From positions 1 through 64,000 of the forward strand of contig CAZEFK010000005.1 of assembly GCA_964511405.1 (NCBI GenBank): DNA of 64,000 nucleotides, in the 5' to 3' direction. Source of the stretch: CAZEFK01 sp964511405. GTDB taxonomy: Bacteria; Pseudomonadota; Alphaproteobacteria; Elsterales; Elsteraceae. Shown in pieces: positions 26,129 to 34,590 of the stretch. A program made the position numbers and the translations under genes. Numbering within the stretch: position 1 is the stretch's first letter; each line of letters begins with the position of its first letter. A model generated the notes under the pieces. It made no database searches. It worked only from the letters and a program-made list of their open reading frames with translations, and was not told the DNA's origin.

Positions 26129-26893
26129 ATGGATTTGTTCGACCTGACCGGGCGGGTGGCGATCGTGACCGGTGGCAATGGCGGCATCGGCCTGGGCATC
26201 GCCAAGGGCCTGGCCGCGGCCGGCGCGCAACTGGTGATCGCCGGGCGCGACGCGGCCAAGAGCGCTGCCGCGGTCGCCGAGATCGCCGCGGCGGGCGGCA
26301 CCGCCCACGCCGTCGCGGCCGACGTGACCCAGGCTGATTCCTGCCGCGCCTTGGTCGACGCCGCGGTCGATCGTTTCGGCCGGCTCGACATCCTGGTCAA
26401 CAACGCCGGCATCGCCATCCGCAAGCCGCCCGAGGACTATGCCCTCGAGGACTGGAACCGAGTGATCGCGACCAACCTGACCAGCGCCTTCCTGTGCGCG
26501 CAGGCGGCAATGGCGCCGATGGAGCGCGCCGGCGGCGGCAAGATCATCAATATCGGCTCGATGATGTCGATCTTCGGCGCCTCCTTCGTCGTCGCCTACG
26601 GCGCCAGCAAGGGCGGCATCGTGCAGATGACCAAGGCCCTGGCCTGCGCCTGGGCGCCGCGCAACATCCAGGTCAACGCGATCCTGCCGGGCTGGATCGA
26701 CACCGACCTCACGCGCGCCGGGCGGCGCGAGATCGAAGGCCTGCACGAGCGGGTGCTGGCGCGCACCCCCGCCGGCCGCTGGGGCACCCCGGCCGACCAT
26801 GCCGGGGTCGCGGTCTTCCTGGCCAGCTGCGCCTCGGACTTCGTCACCGGCGCCGCCATCCCCGTGGACGGCGGCTATTCCGTGCAGGGCTAG
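26129..26893 (+). CDS. SDR-family NAD(P)-dependent oxidoreductase
   Basis: 254 residues, ATG with GGAGAGG upstream. Classical SDR: cofactor motif TGGNGGIG at about 14-21, ILVNNAGIA, catalytic serine in NIGSMMSIF, YGASK (YxxxK) and the terminal GAAIPVDGGYSVQG. Closest by pattern to glucose/gluconate or 3-oxoacyl-type dehydrogenases, but the substrate cannot be told. It lies 9 bp after the PBP gene and ends in a CTAG shared with the convergent peptidase. Confidence 0.92.
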   Translation: MDLFDLTGRVAIVTGGNGGIGLGIAKGLAAAGAQLVIAGRDAAKSAAAVAEIAAAGGTAHAVAADVTQADSCRALVDAAVDRFGRLDILVNNAGIAIRKPPEDYALEDWNRVIATNLTSAFLCAQAAMAPMERAGGGKIINIGSMMSIFGASFVVAYGASKGGIVQMTKALACAWAPRNIQVNAILPGWIDTDLTRAGRREIEGLHERVLARTPAGRWGTPADHAGVAVFLASCASDFVTGAAIPVDGGYSVQG

Positions 26894-28011
26894 CCCAAGT
26901 CCGCGTCGCTACCGTCGACCGGCAAGCCGTCGTCGAGCCCGGCCAGGGCGGCGCCGATCGCGTCGTTGGACTGGGCCAGCTGCATGGCCCGCCATTCCGG
27001 CTCGGGCGGATAGAAGCGGGCCTTGAGCGCCTGCCGGATCTCGCGGCCCTGGGCCGACTCGGGATGGCCGTGGTGGCGCAGCCAGTTCTCGGCGCGGATC
27101 GCCTCCAGCACCGACTGCGGGCCGGTGCGCAGCTCGGCCACGCACAGCGTCGCGCGGGCGCCGGGCAGTTCCTCGGGCACGGCGCAGATCAGGTTGCCGG
27201 GCGTGTTGCTCTGGGCCTGGTCGCCGTGGCGCGCCTTGTCGTCGGCGATCGCCGTCGCGGCCGGGAACCAGGCGCGGGACGGGCCGCCGGCCAGGCTGTC
27301 GTCGACGAACAGGTCGAAATAGCCCCAGCGGCCGCTGCCCGAGTGATAGTCGATGAGCGCGATGTCGGTGGCGTGCTCGGCATGTTCGCGCAGCACGTGG
27401 CGGAAGACGCGGTTCGACCAGGTCGGCGCCTGGCCGCCGTAAAACGTGCCGGCCGGGTTGATCCATTGCCCGCCATGGATGGCCTTGGCCAGCTCCGGCG
27501 GCGTGCCCCCGTAATAGTCCGCGATCGCGCGGTCGTGGCGGGCCACCGCCTCCGGCGACCAATCGGTCGGATTGATATGCTCGGCCAGTTCGGCATAGGC
27601 CTGGTTGACCGGATAGGCGCGGTCATGCGGCACAAAGTTGCGGTTGAGGTCGACATTGTCCTCGGTGACCCGCCTGACATGGGCGAAGCCATGGGGGTTG
27701 ATGGCATGGATCAGCATGACCGCGGTGTCCGGCCCGGCCTGGCGCTGGAACAGGCCGCGCGCCAGCCATCCGGTCTGACAGCCCGAGCCGCAGAAGCCCT
27801 CGACGCCATGGGTGCCCGACACCAGGATCAGGAGCTTGCGCGCACGCTCCGGCCCGATCCAGCCGACGTCGGCGAACAGCGGCTCGCCGTCCGGCCCGCC
27901 TAGCGGATGCTGGTGGCTGGCCGCCAGCACGCCGCCCGCGGCGGCCAGCGTTCGCACGAACGCCTCGCGCGCCGTGGCATAGCTGTCGCTGAAATGGTCC
28001 GCCGCGCCCAT
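26890..28011 (-). CDS. M14-family metallopeptidase, DUF2817
   Basis: 373 residues from ATG 28011. Carboxypeptidase-like metal motif HGVEG in LILVSGTHGVEGFCGSGCQT (HxxE), HAINPHGFAHVRRVTEDNVD and LNRNF, third ligand region ALIDYHSGSG, and glutamate in VAELRTG. DUF2817 proteins belong to the M14 zinc-peptidase clan; physiological substrates are unknown. No signal peptide, so it is probably cytoplasmic. It is convergent with the SDR gene and divergent from the small protein at 28160. Confidence 0.88.
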   Translation of the reverse strand: MGAADHFSDSYATAREAFVRTLAAAGGVLAASHQHPLGGPDGEPLFADVGWIGPERARKLLILVSGTHGVEGFCGSGCQTGWLARGLFQRQAGPDTAVMLIHAINPHGFAHVRRVTEDNVDLNRNFVPHDRAYPVNQAYAELAEHINPTDWSPEAVARHDRAIADYYGGTPPELAKAIHGGQWINPAGTFYGGQAPTWSNRVFRHVLREHAEHATDIALIDYHSGSGRWGYFDLFVDDSLAGGPSRAWFPAATAIADDKARHGDQAQSNTPGNLICAVPEELPGARATLCVAELRTGPQSVLEAIRAENWLRHHGHPESAQGREIRQALKARFYPPEPEWRAMQLAQSNDAIGAALAGLDDGLPVDGSDADLG

Positions 28012-28139
28012 CGCCAAGGCTCCGACACCGTCCGCCTGCATCCGGCAGCGTGATCCTTCGCCGCCAGGCATGGCAAGTGCCGCCGGAGCATGCTACGTCA
28101 TGGGCGATGCCCGAGATACCGGAAGGGAGGGAGCGCCCC

Positions 28140-28163
28140 ATGCTCGCCATGCCCCCGATATGA
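28140..28163 (+). CDS. Possible 7-codon leader ORF
   Basis: ATG CTC GCC ATG CCC CCG ATA TGA, preceded by a strong GGGAGGGAG ribosome-binding site. Its stop overlaps the ATG at 28160 of the next ORF (ATGA), whereas that ORF has no good binding site of its own. This looks like a translational-coupling leader, but expression is unproven. Confidence 0.3.
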   Translation: MLAMPPI

Positions 28164-28441
28164 GCTCGGCCAGCCCCGGGTCCACGAGCGACGAGACGCT
28201 GTGGGCGGTGGTGGCCTCGGTCGGCCGGACCAGCCGGATCGCAGAGATCTTTCCGACCCAGCTCGCCGCGCTTGCCGACCGCCGATGGCGCCAGCAGCAG
28301 GTGCGGGCCTACGCCGCGTTCCTGCTCAACGCCCACCAGCCCATGCCCAGCTACAGCGTCGCCAAGATTCGCCGCGCCGACCTGCCGCGCCCGTTCAAGC
28401 CGCTGCCCGCCTTGGGATTCCTCCGCGGCCAGTTCATTTAG
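28160..28441 (+). CDS. Small uncharacterised protein
   Basis: 93 residues from ATG 28160; an in-frame ATG at 28100 would give 113. Sequence: TLWAVVASVGRTSRIAEIFP, WRQQQVRAYAAFLLNAHQPM, then a basic, proline-rich tail (RADLPRPFKPLPALGFLRGQ). It has no TM segment, cysteine or known motif. I do not recognise the family. Its last 8 bases overlap the 3' end of the convergent secreted-protein gene. The start is uncertain because the only strong ribosome-binding site upstream serves a different 7-codon frame. Confidence 0.6.
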   Translation: MSSASPGSTSDETLWAVVASVGRTSRIAEIFPTQLAALADRRWRQQQVRAYAAFLLNAHQPMPSYSVAKIRRADLPRPFKPLPALGFLRGQFI

Positions 28442-29075
28442 GGCGTTTCGGAGCGAAGCACAGGACGGCGCCCGTCGACGCCGGACCGCAGGCCGGGCTG
28501 GGCGGGCCCGCGGCGGGTGCCGGGCCGGCGCCGCGGGCGTCCTCGACGGCCCGCCACAGCGCTTCCTGGCGCGGGTCGTTGGCGTTTGCCGCCGGCTTGG
28601 CCGCCAGGGCGCCGATTCGCGGATAGAGCCGCCCCAGGTCGTCGACCGGATCGCCGCGGCTCCGGGTCACCACGCTGGCCGCGCCGGCGCACAGCTCGAC
28701 GGGTGCCGCGGCCAGGTTCGAGACCCGCAGATGGGCGAAGTCGCCGCCACCGACACCGGCGATCTCGACCACATGCCGGTCGAGTGCCGCCTGCAGCGCC
28801 ATCGGCGGGCCGCCGTCGATCCGGACCTGGGCGTCGCCCAGGCCGGCCGGCGCATTCGACAGCATGGCGCCGGCGCCGGGCGGCGGGCGGTCGCGGTCCA
28901 GGCAGAAGGCGTCGGCGTCGCAGGCCTGGCGCGGCGCCAGGCGGTAGCAGCCCGGCGCCAGCGCCATCCGCTGCATCTCGGCCCGGGCGGGCGCCGGCAG
29001 CAGGGCGAGCGCAAGCCCAAGGGCGGCGAAGCGAATCGGGCCCGGCAAACCCAGGGTCTGCAACGGAACTGCCAT
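28434..29075 (-). CDS. Secreted protein of unknown function
   Basis: 213 residues. N-terminal Sec signal: basic start, hydrophobic core IRFAALGLALALLPAPARA with likely cleavage after ARA. The mature protein contains cysteines in APGCYRL, RQACDADAFCLDRDRPP and a final CGPASTGAVLCFAPKR, which could form disulfides in the periplasm. A central beta-rich part (LGDAQVRIDGGPPMALQAAL) is followed by a proline/alanine-rich tail. I do not recognise a family. It is divergent from the secreted metallophosphoesterase at 29129, so the two may be functionally linked. Confidence 0.7.
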   Translation of the reverse strand: MAVPLQTLGLPGPIRFAALGLALALLPAPARAEMQRMALAPGCYRLAPRQACDADAFCLDRDRPPPGAGAMLSNAPAGLGDAQVRIDGGPPMALQAALDRHVVEIAGVGGGDFAHLRVSNLAAAPVELCAGAASVVTRSRGDPVDDLGRLYPRIGALAAKPAANANDPRQEALWRAVEDARGAGPAPAAGPPSPACGPASTGAVLCFAPKRPK

Positions 29076-29128
29076 CGACGCAGGGTAACAAGGAAGCCGG
29101 ACGGGTTTGCGGGCAAGCGGAGGACGGG

Positions 29129-30418
29129 ATGTCGCAGCGGATCTTGTGGGTGCTGGCGGCGGTGCTGGCCGCGGCGCTGCCGGCTCGCGCCGACGTGCTC
29201 AATCGCTGGATCCAGGCGGGCCCCGACGGCCAGGCCCTGGCCCGGGCCCTGGTCACCGACGCGGCCTGTCCGGCCCTGGCGGTCGACGGCACGCCGCGGG
29301 CCATGGAGGTGCGGTTCCCGCCGACGCCCGAGTTCCCGGTCCGGCTGTGCGAAGCCCAGGTCACCCCGGGCCCCCGGACCGCGACCATCGCCGGCGTGGC
29401 GCTCAAGCTGCCGGTGGCCGCGCCCAAACGGATCCTGGTGATCGGCGACACCGGCTGCCGCATCGCCGACGGCCGCTACCAGGCCTGCAACGACGAGGCG
29501 GCGTTCCCGCTGGCGCGGCTGGCGATGTTCGCGGTGCCGTTCGATCCCGACCTGATCGTCCATGTCGGCGACTACTATTACCGCGAGACGGCCTGTCCGG
29601 CCGGCGAGCCGGGCTGCGCGGGCAGCCCGTTCGGCGACCGCTTCGACAGCTGGAATGCCGACTTCTTCACGCCCCTGGCGCCGCTGCTGGCCGCCGCCCC
29701 GTTCGTCGCCACCCGCGGCAACCATGAGAGCTGCGGGCGCGGCGCGCGCGGCTGGTTCCGGCTGCTCGACCCGCGTCCCTTCGATCCCAAGGCCGCCGAC
29801 TGCCAGCCGCGCTCCGACTATGACACGACCCCGATCTATGCCGTTCCGGCCGGGTCGGCGACGCTGCTGGTCCAGGATTCCAGCCTGGTCGGCGACCGCA
29901 AGGTCGAGCCGGCGCTGGTCGAGCGCTATGCCGCCGACCTGGGCCAGGCGCTGAAGCGGCTGACCGGCCCCGCGATCTTCGTCACCCATCGGCCGCCCTA
30001 CGGCTTGCACGACGCCAGCGGCGAAGCAGGCGCCCGGGTGCTGCGCGGCGGCAATCCGACCTTCCAGACCCTGTTCCGAGACGGCGTGCCTGATCCGATC
30101 AAGCTGCTGCTGTCCGGCCATATCCACAGCTTCCACTATGTCGACCTCGGACTGCGCTACGCGCCCCAGGTGGTGGTGGGCGACAGCGGCACCGCGCTGG
30201 ATCCGGCCACCATTCCCGAGACCACGGGCGATGCCACCTATGTCGGCGCCGACCTCAAGGCGCCGATCCTGCACAGCGGCGATACGGTGACCTTCGGCTT
30301 CACGGTGCTCGACGCCACGGCCTTCGGCTGGACCGCGAACGTCTACGACCTGACCGGCCGCGCCTATGCCCAGTGCGTGATCCGCACCGCCGACCGCTCC
30401 ATGGCCTGCACCCATTGA
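29129..30418 (+). CDS. Secreted metallophosphoesterase
   Basis: 429 residues from ATG 29129 with GGAGG upstream. Signal peptide ILWVLAAVLAAALPARA, cleavage likely before DVLNRW. Calcineurin-like phosphoesterase motifs in order: VIGDTGCR (GDxG), VHVGDYYYRE (GDxxxxx), ATRGNHESCG (GNHE), VTHRPPYGLH and LSGHIHSFHYVDLG (GHxH). A dinuclear metal site is therefore complete. It probably hydrolyses phosphate mono- or diesters in the periplasm. The N-terminal 90 residues precede the catalytic domain and contain a C...C pair. A role in phosphate scavenging is plausible but no Pho box was found. Confidence 0.92.
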   Translation: MSQRILWVLAAVLAAALPARADVLNRWIQAGPDGQALARALVTDAACPALAVDGTPRAMEVRFPPTPEFPVRLCEAQVTPGPRTATIAGVALKLPVAAPKRILVIGDTGCRIADGRYQACNDEAAFPLARLAMFAVPFDPDLIVHVGDYYYRETACPAGEPGCAGSPFGDRFDSWNADFFTPLAPLLAAAPFVATRGNHESCGRGARGWFRLLDPRPFDPKAADCQPRSDYDTTPIYAVPAGSATLLVQDSSLVGDRKVEPALVERYAADLGQALKRLTGPAIFVTHRPPYGLHDASGEAGARVLRGGNPTFQTLFRDGVPDPIKLLLSGHIHSFHYVDLGLRYAPQVVVGDSGTALDPATIPETTGDATYVGADLKAPILHSGDTVTFGFTVLDATAFGWTANVYDLTGRAYAQCVIRTADRSMACTH

Positions 30419-30467
30419 GGGGAGGCCCGCCGTTCCCCGTCCCGGGGATCGATGCTACCTTCGGGTC

Positions 30468-32432
30468 ATGAGCGAGCGGCACGAACCTCGCGCGGCTGAG
30501 CCCGGCCGGTCCGGGATGTCCGATCCGCTTTCGCGCCGGCTCCGTCTCCTGGCGGTCGCCTATGGGGCCGCCGCCCTGGCTGTGGCCGCCGTCGCGGTGC
30601 GGCCCACCGGGATGCCCGCATGGGCCCTGCTGGCGGCCCAGGACGGGCTGGCCGCGGGCGTGGCCGGGGCGCTCCTGATCGCCGCCGCCGGGCTCGCTGC
30701 GACCGGCGTGGTCCATGGCGCGCGCGTGGGCCGGCCGCCGCCGGCCGAGGACCCGGCGCACACCCGCCTCGGCCGCCTGCGGCTGGCGCTGGGCCGCTGG
30801 CTGCTGCGCCCGGCGATCCCCCGCCCGGTGTGGGCAGCGGGATGGCCGCAGACGCTGATCATCCTGGGCTTGGCCGGATCCGCGGCGGCGCTCGCCGCCC
30901 TGCGCTGGCCCCAGGCGGGTACCGCGACCGGCACGCCGCATGACCGCTATCTGCTCGGCGGCGCGCTGCTTGCCGGCACCTTCCCGCTGCTGGTGGCGGA
31001 GCGGACGATGGCCGGCCTGCCTTCGCTGCGCCTGCCCGAGGCCCGCGACCTGGCGCAGCTGATGCGGGTGCCGGTGGTCCTGCTGCCGGCCTGGGGCGCG
31101 CTCGAGGTCGTGCTGGGGCTGGGGGTCGGCTGGGCCGCCCCGGTCCGCATGGTCCTGGCGCTGGTGGTGCCGGCGGTCGCGGCGGAACTCATGCTGCGGC
31201 TGGCGGCGCGCTGGTTCCTGCCGCCGCCCGATGCCGGCGCGGTGCGAGCCGCCGTAACCAGCCTGGCGGCGGGCGCGCTGCGGCCGCAGGCGCTGTCGCC
31301 GGCCGTCCTGTCGCGCGGCCTGCGCGACCGCTTCGGCATCGACTTTCAGCGCAGCTGGGCGCTGGCCTATGTGCGCGGCGCCGCCCTGCCGGTCGCCGTG
31401 GCCCTGCTGCTGTTCTGCTGGTTCCTGTCGGGCGTGGTGGCGATCGGGATCGCCGAGCGCGGCTCGTACGAGCGGTTCGGCGCGCCGGTGGCGATGCTGG
31501 GGCCGGGCCTCCATCTGATCGCGCCCTGGCCGTTCGGACGGGTGCGGCGGGTCGAATATGGCGTCCTCCATTCGGTCGCGGTGACCGCCGAGGAGGGCCA
31601 ACCCATGGCCGAGGACCGCGTGGCCGCCGAGGATCCGGCGCCGGCCGGCGCCGATCGGCTGTGGGAGCGGCCCCATCCCAGCGAGGGCTCGTTCCTGATC
31701 GCCAGCGAAAGCGACGGTCGCCAAGGCTTCCAGGTGGTCAGCGCCGACATCCGGGTCCTGTACCGCATCGGCCTCGGCGACGGTGCGGGCCGGCAGGCCG
31801 CGTACAACATCACGGATGCCGACGCCCTGGTGCGCGCCTATGCCGGCCGTCGCCTGTCCCGGTTCTTCGCCAGCCAGACCCTGCTCGGCATCCTGGGCGA
31901 GGGCCGGGGGGGCGAAGGCCGGGGGGCCGCGGGCGAGGATCGCGCGCGCATCGCCGCCGGCCTCGAGGCGGTGCTGCAGGGCGATATGGACGGCCGAGCG
32001 ACGGGGATCGAGGTGGTGGCCGTGGTGATCGAGGCGATCCATCCCCCCAGCGGCGCCGCCGACGCCTATCACAACGTCCAGGCCGCCGAGATCGCCGCCA
32101 CCGCGACCATCTCGGCCGAGACCGGGCGCGCGGCGGCCGAGACCAACCTGGCGCGCGAGACCGCCGAGGACCAGGTCAACAAAGCCACTGCCGCCGCCGC
32201 CGAGCGGGTCGCCCAGGAGGACGCGCGGTTCCGCGCCTTCCGGGCCGACGTGCTGGCCAGCCGCGCCGCCGGCCCGGCCTTCCCGCTGGAGCGTTACCTG
32301 GGCAACCTGTCGGCGGCCCTGCGCAAGGCCCCCCTGGCGATCGTCGACCATCGCCTCGACAGCCGCGACGCGCCGGTGCTCGACCTGCGGCCGCTGGCTG
32401 GCGCCGCCGCGGCCACCGGACCGGAGGACTGA
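30468..32432 (+). CDS. HflK-like SPFH protein with polytopic N-terminal membrane domain
   Basis: 654 residues from ATG 30468; ATG 30516 is possible and neither has a clear binding site. The first 250 residues hold about six hydrophobic segments (near 27-45, 60-82, 127-146, 162-178, 200-222, 226-250), and another TM at about 303-328 leads into the SPFH domain. That domain begins GIAERGSYERFGAPVAMLGP and continues with HLIAPWPFGRVRRVEYG, FQVVSADIRVLYRIGLGDG and IHPPSGAADAYHNVQAAEIA. A long alanine/glutamate coiled coil follows. HflK normally has one TM and regulates FtsH, so the polytopic domain is unusual. It starts a four-gene operon with two more SPFH genes and a P1B ATPase. Confidence 0.85.
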   Translation: MSERHEPRAAEPGRSGMSDPLSRRLRLLAVAYGAAALAVAAVAVRPTGMPAWALLAAQDGLAAGVAGALLIAAAGLAATGVVHGARVGRPPPAEDPAHTRLGRLRLALGRWLLRPAIPRPVWAAGWPQTLIILGLAGSAAALAALRWPQAGTATGTPHDRYLLGGALLAGTFPLLVAERTMAGLPSLRLPEARDLAQLMRVPVVLLPAWGALEVVLGLGVGWAAPVRMVLALVVPAVAAELMLRLAARWFLPPPDAGAVRAAVTSLAAGALRPQALSPAVLSRGLRDRFGIDFQRSWALAYVRGAALPVAVALLLFCWFLSGVVAIGIAERGSYERFGAPVAMLGPGLHLIAPWPFGRVRRVEYGVLHSVAVTAEEGQPMAEDRVAAEDPAPAGADRLWERPHPSEGSFLIASESDGRQGFQVVSADIRVLYRIGLGDGAGRQAAYNITDADALVRAYAGRRLSRFFASQTLLGILGEGRGGEGRGAAGEDRARIAAGLEAVLQGDMDGRATGIEVVAVVIEAIHPPSGAADAYHNVQAAEIAATATISAETGRAAAETNLARETAEDQVNKATAAAAERVAQEDARFRAFRADVLASRAAGPAFPLERYLGNLSAALRKAPLAIVDHRLDSRDAPVLDLRPLAGAAAATGPED

Positions 32433-32437
32433 CGCCC

Positions 32438-33451
32438 GTGCTGCATCACGACCATGCCGCGCATGACCACGATCACGGCGCCGCCGGTCGGTCCGGGCGC
32501 AGCGGCCTCAAGCTGGCGCTGCGGGTTGCGGTCGCGGCCGTGGTGGTGGCCGGCGCCGCCCTGGCGGCATCGCTGGTCATGGTGCGGGCCGGCGAGGCCG
32601 TGGTCGTCACCGAGTTCGGCGACCCGGTGCGGGTGCTGACCACGCCCGGCCTGGCCTGGAAGGCCCCGGCCCCGATCCAGGGCACGATCCCGGTGGACCT
32701 TCGGCTCTGGACGACCTCCAGCGGCCTGCAGGATGTCGGCACCAAGGACGGGCTGCGCATCCTGGTGCAGGCCTACATCGCCTGGCAGGTGCCGCCCGAG
32801 CCGGACCGGGTGCGCCAATATCTGCGCGCCGTGCGCAACGATCCCGACGAGGCCGCCCGCCAGCTGCGCAGCTTCGTCGGCTCGGCGCTGCAGGTGACCG
32901 CCAGCGGCTTCGAGCTGGCCGACCTGGTCGACACCGACCCCGGGCGGCTGAAGCTCGACGCCTTCGAGCAGCGGCTGCAGGCTCAGCTGGCGGCCCAGGC
33001 CTTGGACAGCTATGGCGTCGTGATCCGACAGGTCGGGCTGGAGCGGCTGAGCCTGCCGTCCAATACCCTGGCGGCCACCGTCGCGCGGATGCGCGCCGAG
33101 CGCGAGACCGTGGCCGAGCGGCGCACCGCGGAAGGCATGCGGATCGCCGCCGAGATCCGGTCCAACGCCGCGCGCGACGCCCGCATCACCCGGGCCAAGG
33201 CCCAGGTCGACGCCGCCGACATCGAGGCCAAGTCGCGCCAGCAGGCGGCCGAGATCTACGCCACCGCCTACAAGCAGGATCCCGAGCTCTATCGCCTGCT
33301 GCGCTCGCTCGACACCGTGAGCTCGGTGGTCGGGCCGAACACCCGGCTGATCCTGCGCACCGATGCCGCGCCCTTCCAGGTGCTGGTCGACGGCCCGGCC
33401 GGAACCGGCGCCCCGCCCCCCGGCACACCGCCCGCCGGCACGCCACGATGA
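32438..33451 (+). CDS. HflC-like SPFH protein with histidine-rich N-terminus
   Basis: 337 residues from GTG 32438, with GGAGGAC about 8 nt upstream. The N-terminus LHHDHAAHDHDHGAAG has seven histidines and four aspartates in its first 16 residues, a likely metal-binding tail on the cytoplasmic side. One TM (about 28-48) is followed by SPFH motifs VRAGEAVVVTEFGDPVRVLT, PGLAWKAPAPIQGTIPVDLR, ILVQAYIAWQV and YGVVIRQVGLERLSLPSNTL. The coiled coil ERETVAERRTAEGMRIAAEI and QAAEIYATAYKQDPELY match HflC. HflC partners HflK in a membrane cage around FtsH. It starts 5 bp after the first SPFH gene and overlaps the third by ATGA. The His-rich tail fits the downstream metal ATPase. Confidence 0.87.
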   Translation: MLHHDHAAHDHDHGAAGRSGRSGLKLALRVAVAAVVVAGAALAASLVMVRAGEAVVVTEFGDPVRVLTTPGLAWKAPAPIQGTIPVDLRLWTTSSGLQDVGTKDGLRILVQAYIAWQVPPEPDRVRQYLRAVRNDPDEAARQLRSFVGSALQVTASGFELADLVDTDPGRLKLDAFEQRLQAQLAAQALDSYGVVIRQVGLERLSLPSNTLAATVARMRAERETVAERRTAEGMRIAAEIRSNAARDARITRAKAQVDAADIEAKSRQQAAEIYATAYKQDPELYRLLRSLDTVSSVVGPNTRLILRTDAAPFQVLVDGPAGTGAPPPGTPPAGTPR

Positions 33452-34590
33452 CCAGCGAGGCCGTTTCGGCCGGGGCGCTGCCCGACGGTCCGCTGGTCCA
33501 GTCGGTCCGCATCGCGTTCCGGGCGCTCTATGCCGCGACCCTGCTGCTGGCGGTGGGCTGGCTCGGCTCCAACATCCGCCAGGTGCCGCCCGACAGCCGT
33601 GCCGTGGTGCTGCGCTTCGGCCAGGTCGACCGGGTCCAGGATGCCGGGCTGCTGCTGGCTTGGCCGCAGCCGATCGAGCGCGTCCAGCTGCTGCCCGCCG
33701 CCGACCGCCAGATCGAGCTGCGCGCCGATCGCCAGGCCGACGCCGCGCTGCTCGACGACCTCTATGTCAAGGCCACGCAGGAGGCGGAGCCGCCGGCCAA
33801 TCTGGGTTTCGTGCTGACCGGCGATGGCGGCGTGGTGCGGCTGGACGCGGCGCTGTTCTATCGGATCGCCGATCCGGTGGCCTACATGATCGCCGGGCCG
33901 CATGTGGTCCCGGCGCTGCAGCGCGTGCTGGTATCGGCAACGGTGGGGCTGGCCGCGGCGCGCCGGCTGGACGACTTCCTGGTCGTCCGCGCCGACCGCC
34001 CCTCGGCTCCGGCCGATTCGGCCGGATCGCAAGCGGCGTTGCGCAGCGACCTGGTCCACCTGGTCAATCGGCGCTTGGCCGTGCTTCAGCGCCAGGGTGC
34101 GGGGCTGGGGGTCGAGATCAGCCGGGTCGACCTCACCGCGTCGCTGCCGCCTTCGGCCAAGGCGGCGTTCGACAGCGTGCTGATTGCCGACCAGCAATCC
34201 GAGCAGCGCGCGGCGACCAGCCGCACGGCCGCCGTCCGCACGCTGCAGGAGGCGACGCGCGACCGCGACCGCATCCTGACCGCCGCTAGCGCGGCCGCGG
34301 CCGAGCGGGTCGCCGAGGCGACGGCCAAGACCGCCGAAATCATCGCGCTGGAAGCGCGGGACGCGCTCGAGGCGCGGGATGCGCCCCAGGCGCAGAATGC
34401 GCCCCAGGCGCAGAATGCGCCCCAGGCGCAGAATGCGCCCGACGCGCAGGATGCGCCCGAGGCTCATGGCGACTTGCTGGATCAGATCTATCGCGATCGC
34501 ATCGCCGCGATCCTGCACAAGGTCGGGCAGGTGACCGCCGTCGACAGCCGCGGCGGGGCGCGCCTGATCCTGCCGGGCGCCAAGCCATGA
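33448..34590 (+). CDS. Second HflK-like SPFH protein with short tandem repeats
   Basis: 380 residues; ATG overlaps the previous stop (ATGA). One TM (about 24-44), then an SPFH domain: NIRQVPPDSRAVVLRFGQVD, LLLAWPQPIERVQLLPAADR, VLTGDGGVVRLDAALFYRIA, LGVEISRVDLTASLPPSAKA. The C-terminal coiled coil contains APQAQN repeats encoded by an 18-bp tandem repeat, then DLLDQIYRDRIAAILHKVGQ. It resembles HflK more than HflC. Having two HflK-like and one HflC-like gene in a row is atypical for a housekeeping hflKC locus, and hflX/hfq are absent, so this is probably a specialised SPFH assembly. Its stop overlaps the ATPase start (ATGA). Confidence 0.85.
   Translation: MTSEAVSAGALPDGPLVQSVRIAFRALYAATLLLAVGWLGSNIRQVPPDSRAVVLRFGQVDRVQDAGLLLAWPQPIERVQLLPAADRQIELRADRQADAALLDDLYVKATQEAEPPANLGFVLTGDGGVVRLDAALFYRIADPVAYMIAGPHVVPALQRVLVSATVGLAAARRLDDFLVVRADRPSAPADSAGSQAALRSDLVHLVNRRLAVLQRQGAGLGVEISRVDLTASLPPSAKAAFDSVLIADQQSEQRAATSRTAAVRTLQEATRDRDRILTAASAAAAERVAEATAKTAEIIALEARDALEARDAPQAQNAPQAQNAPQAQNAPDAQDAPEAHGDLLDQIYRDRIAAILHKVGQVTAVDSRGGARLILPGAKP
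34363..34467. repeat. 18-bp tandem repeat inside the third SPFH gene
   Basis: Three perfect copies of GCGCCCCAGGCGCAGAAT (34381-34434) are flanked by degenerate copies on both sides (34363-34380, 34435-34452, and a partial copy to 34467). They encode APQAQN units in the coiled coil. Copy number is likely to vary between strains. Confidence 0.85.

Noticed and set aside
24029..26800. A 923-codon minus-strand open frame
   Set aside because: It lies opposite the PBP and SDR genes, whose motifs are complete; composition is shadow-like.
30300..32351. A 683-codon minus-strand open frame
   Set aside because: It is antisense to the first SPFH gene and has no recognisable domain.
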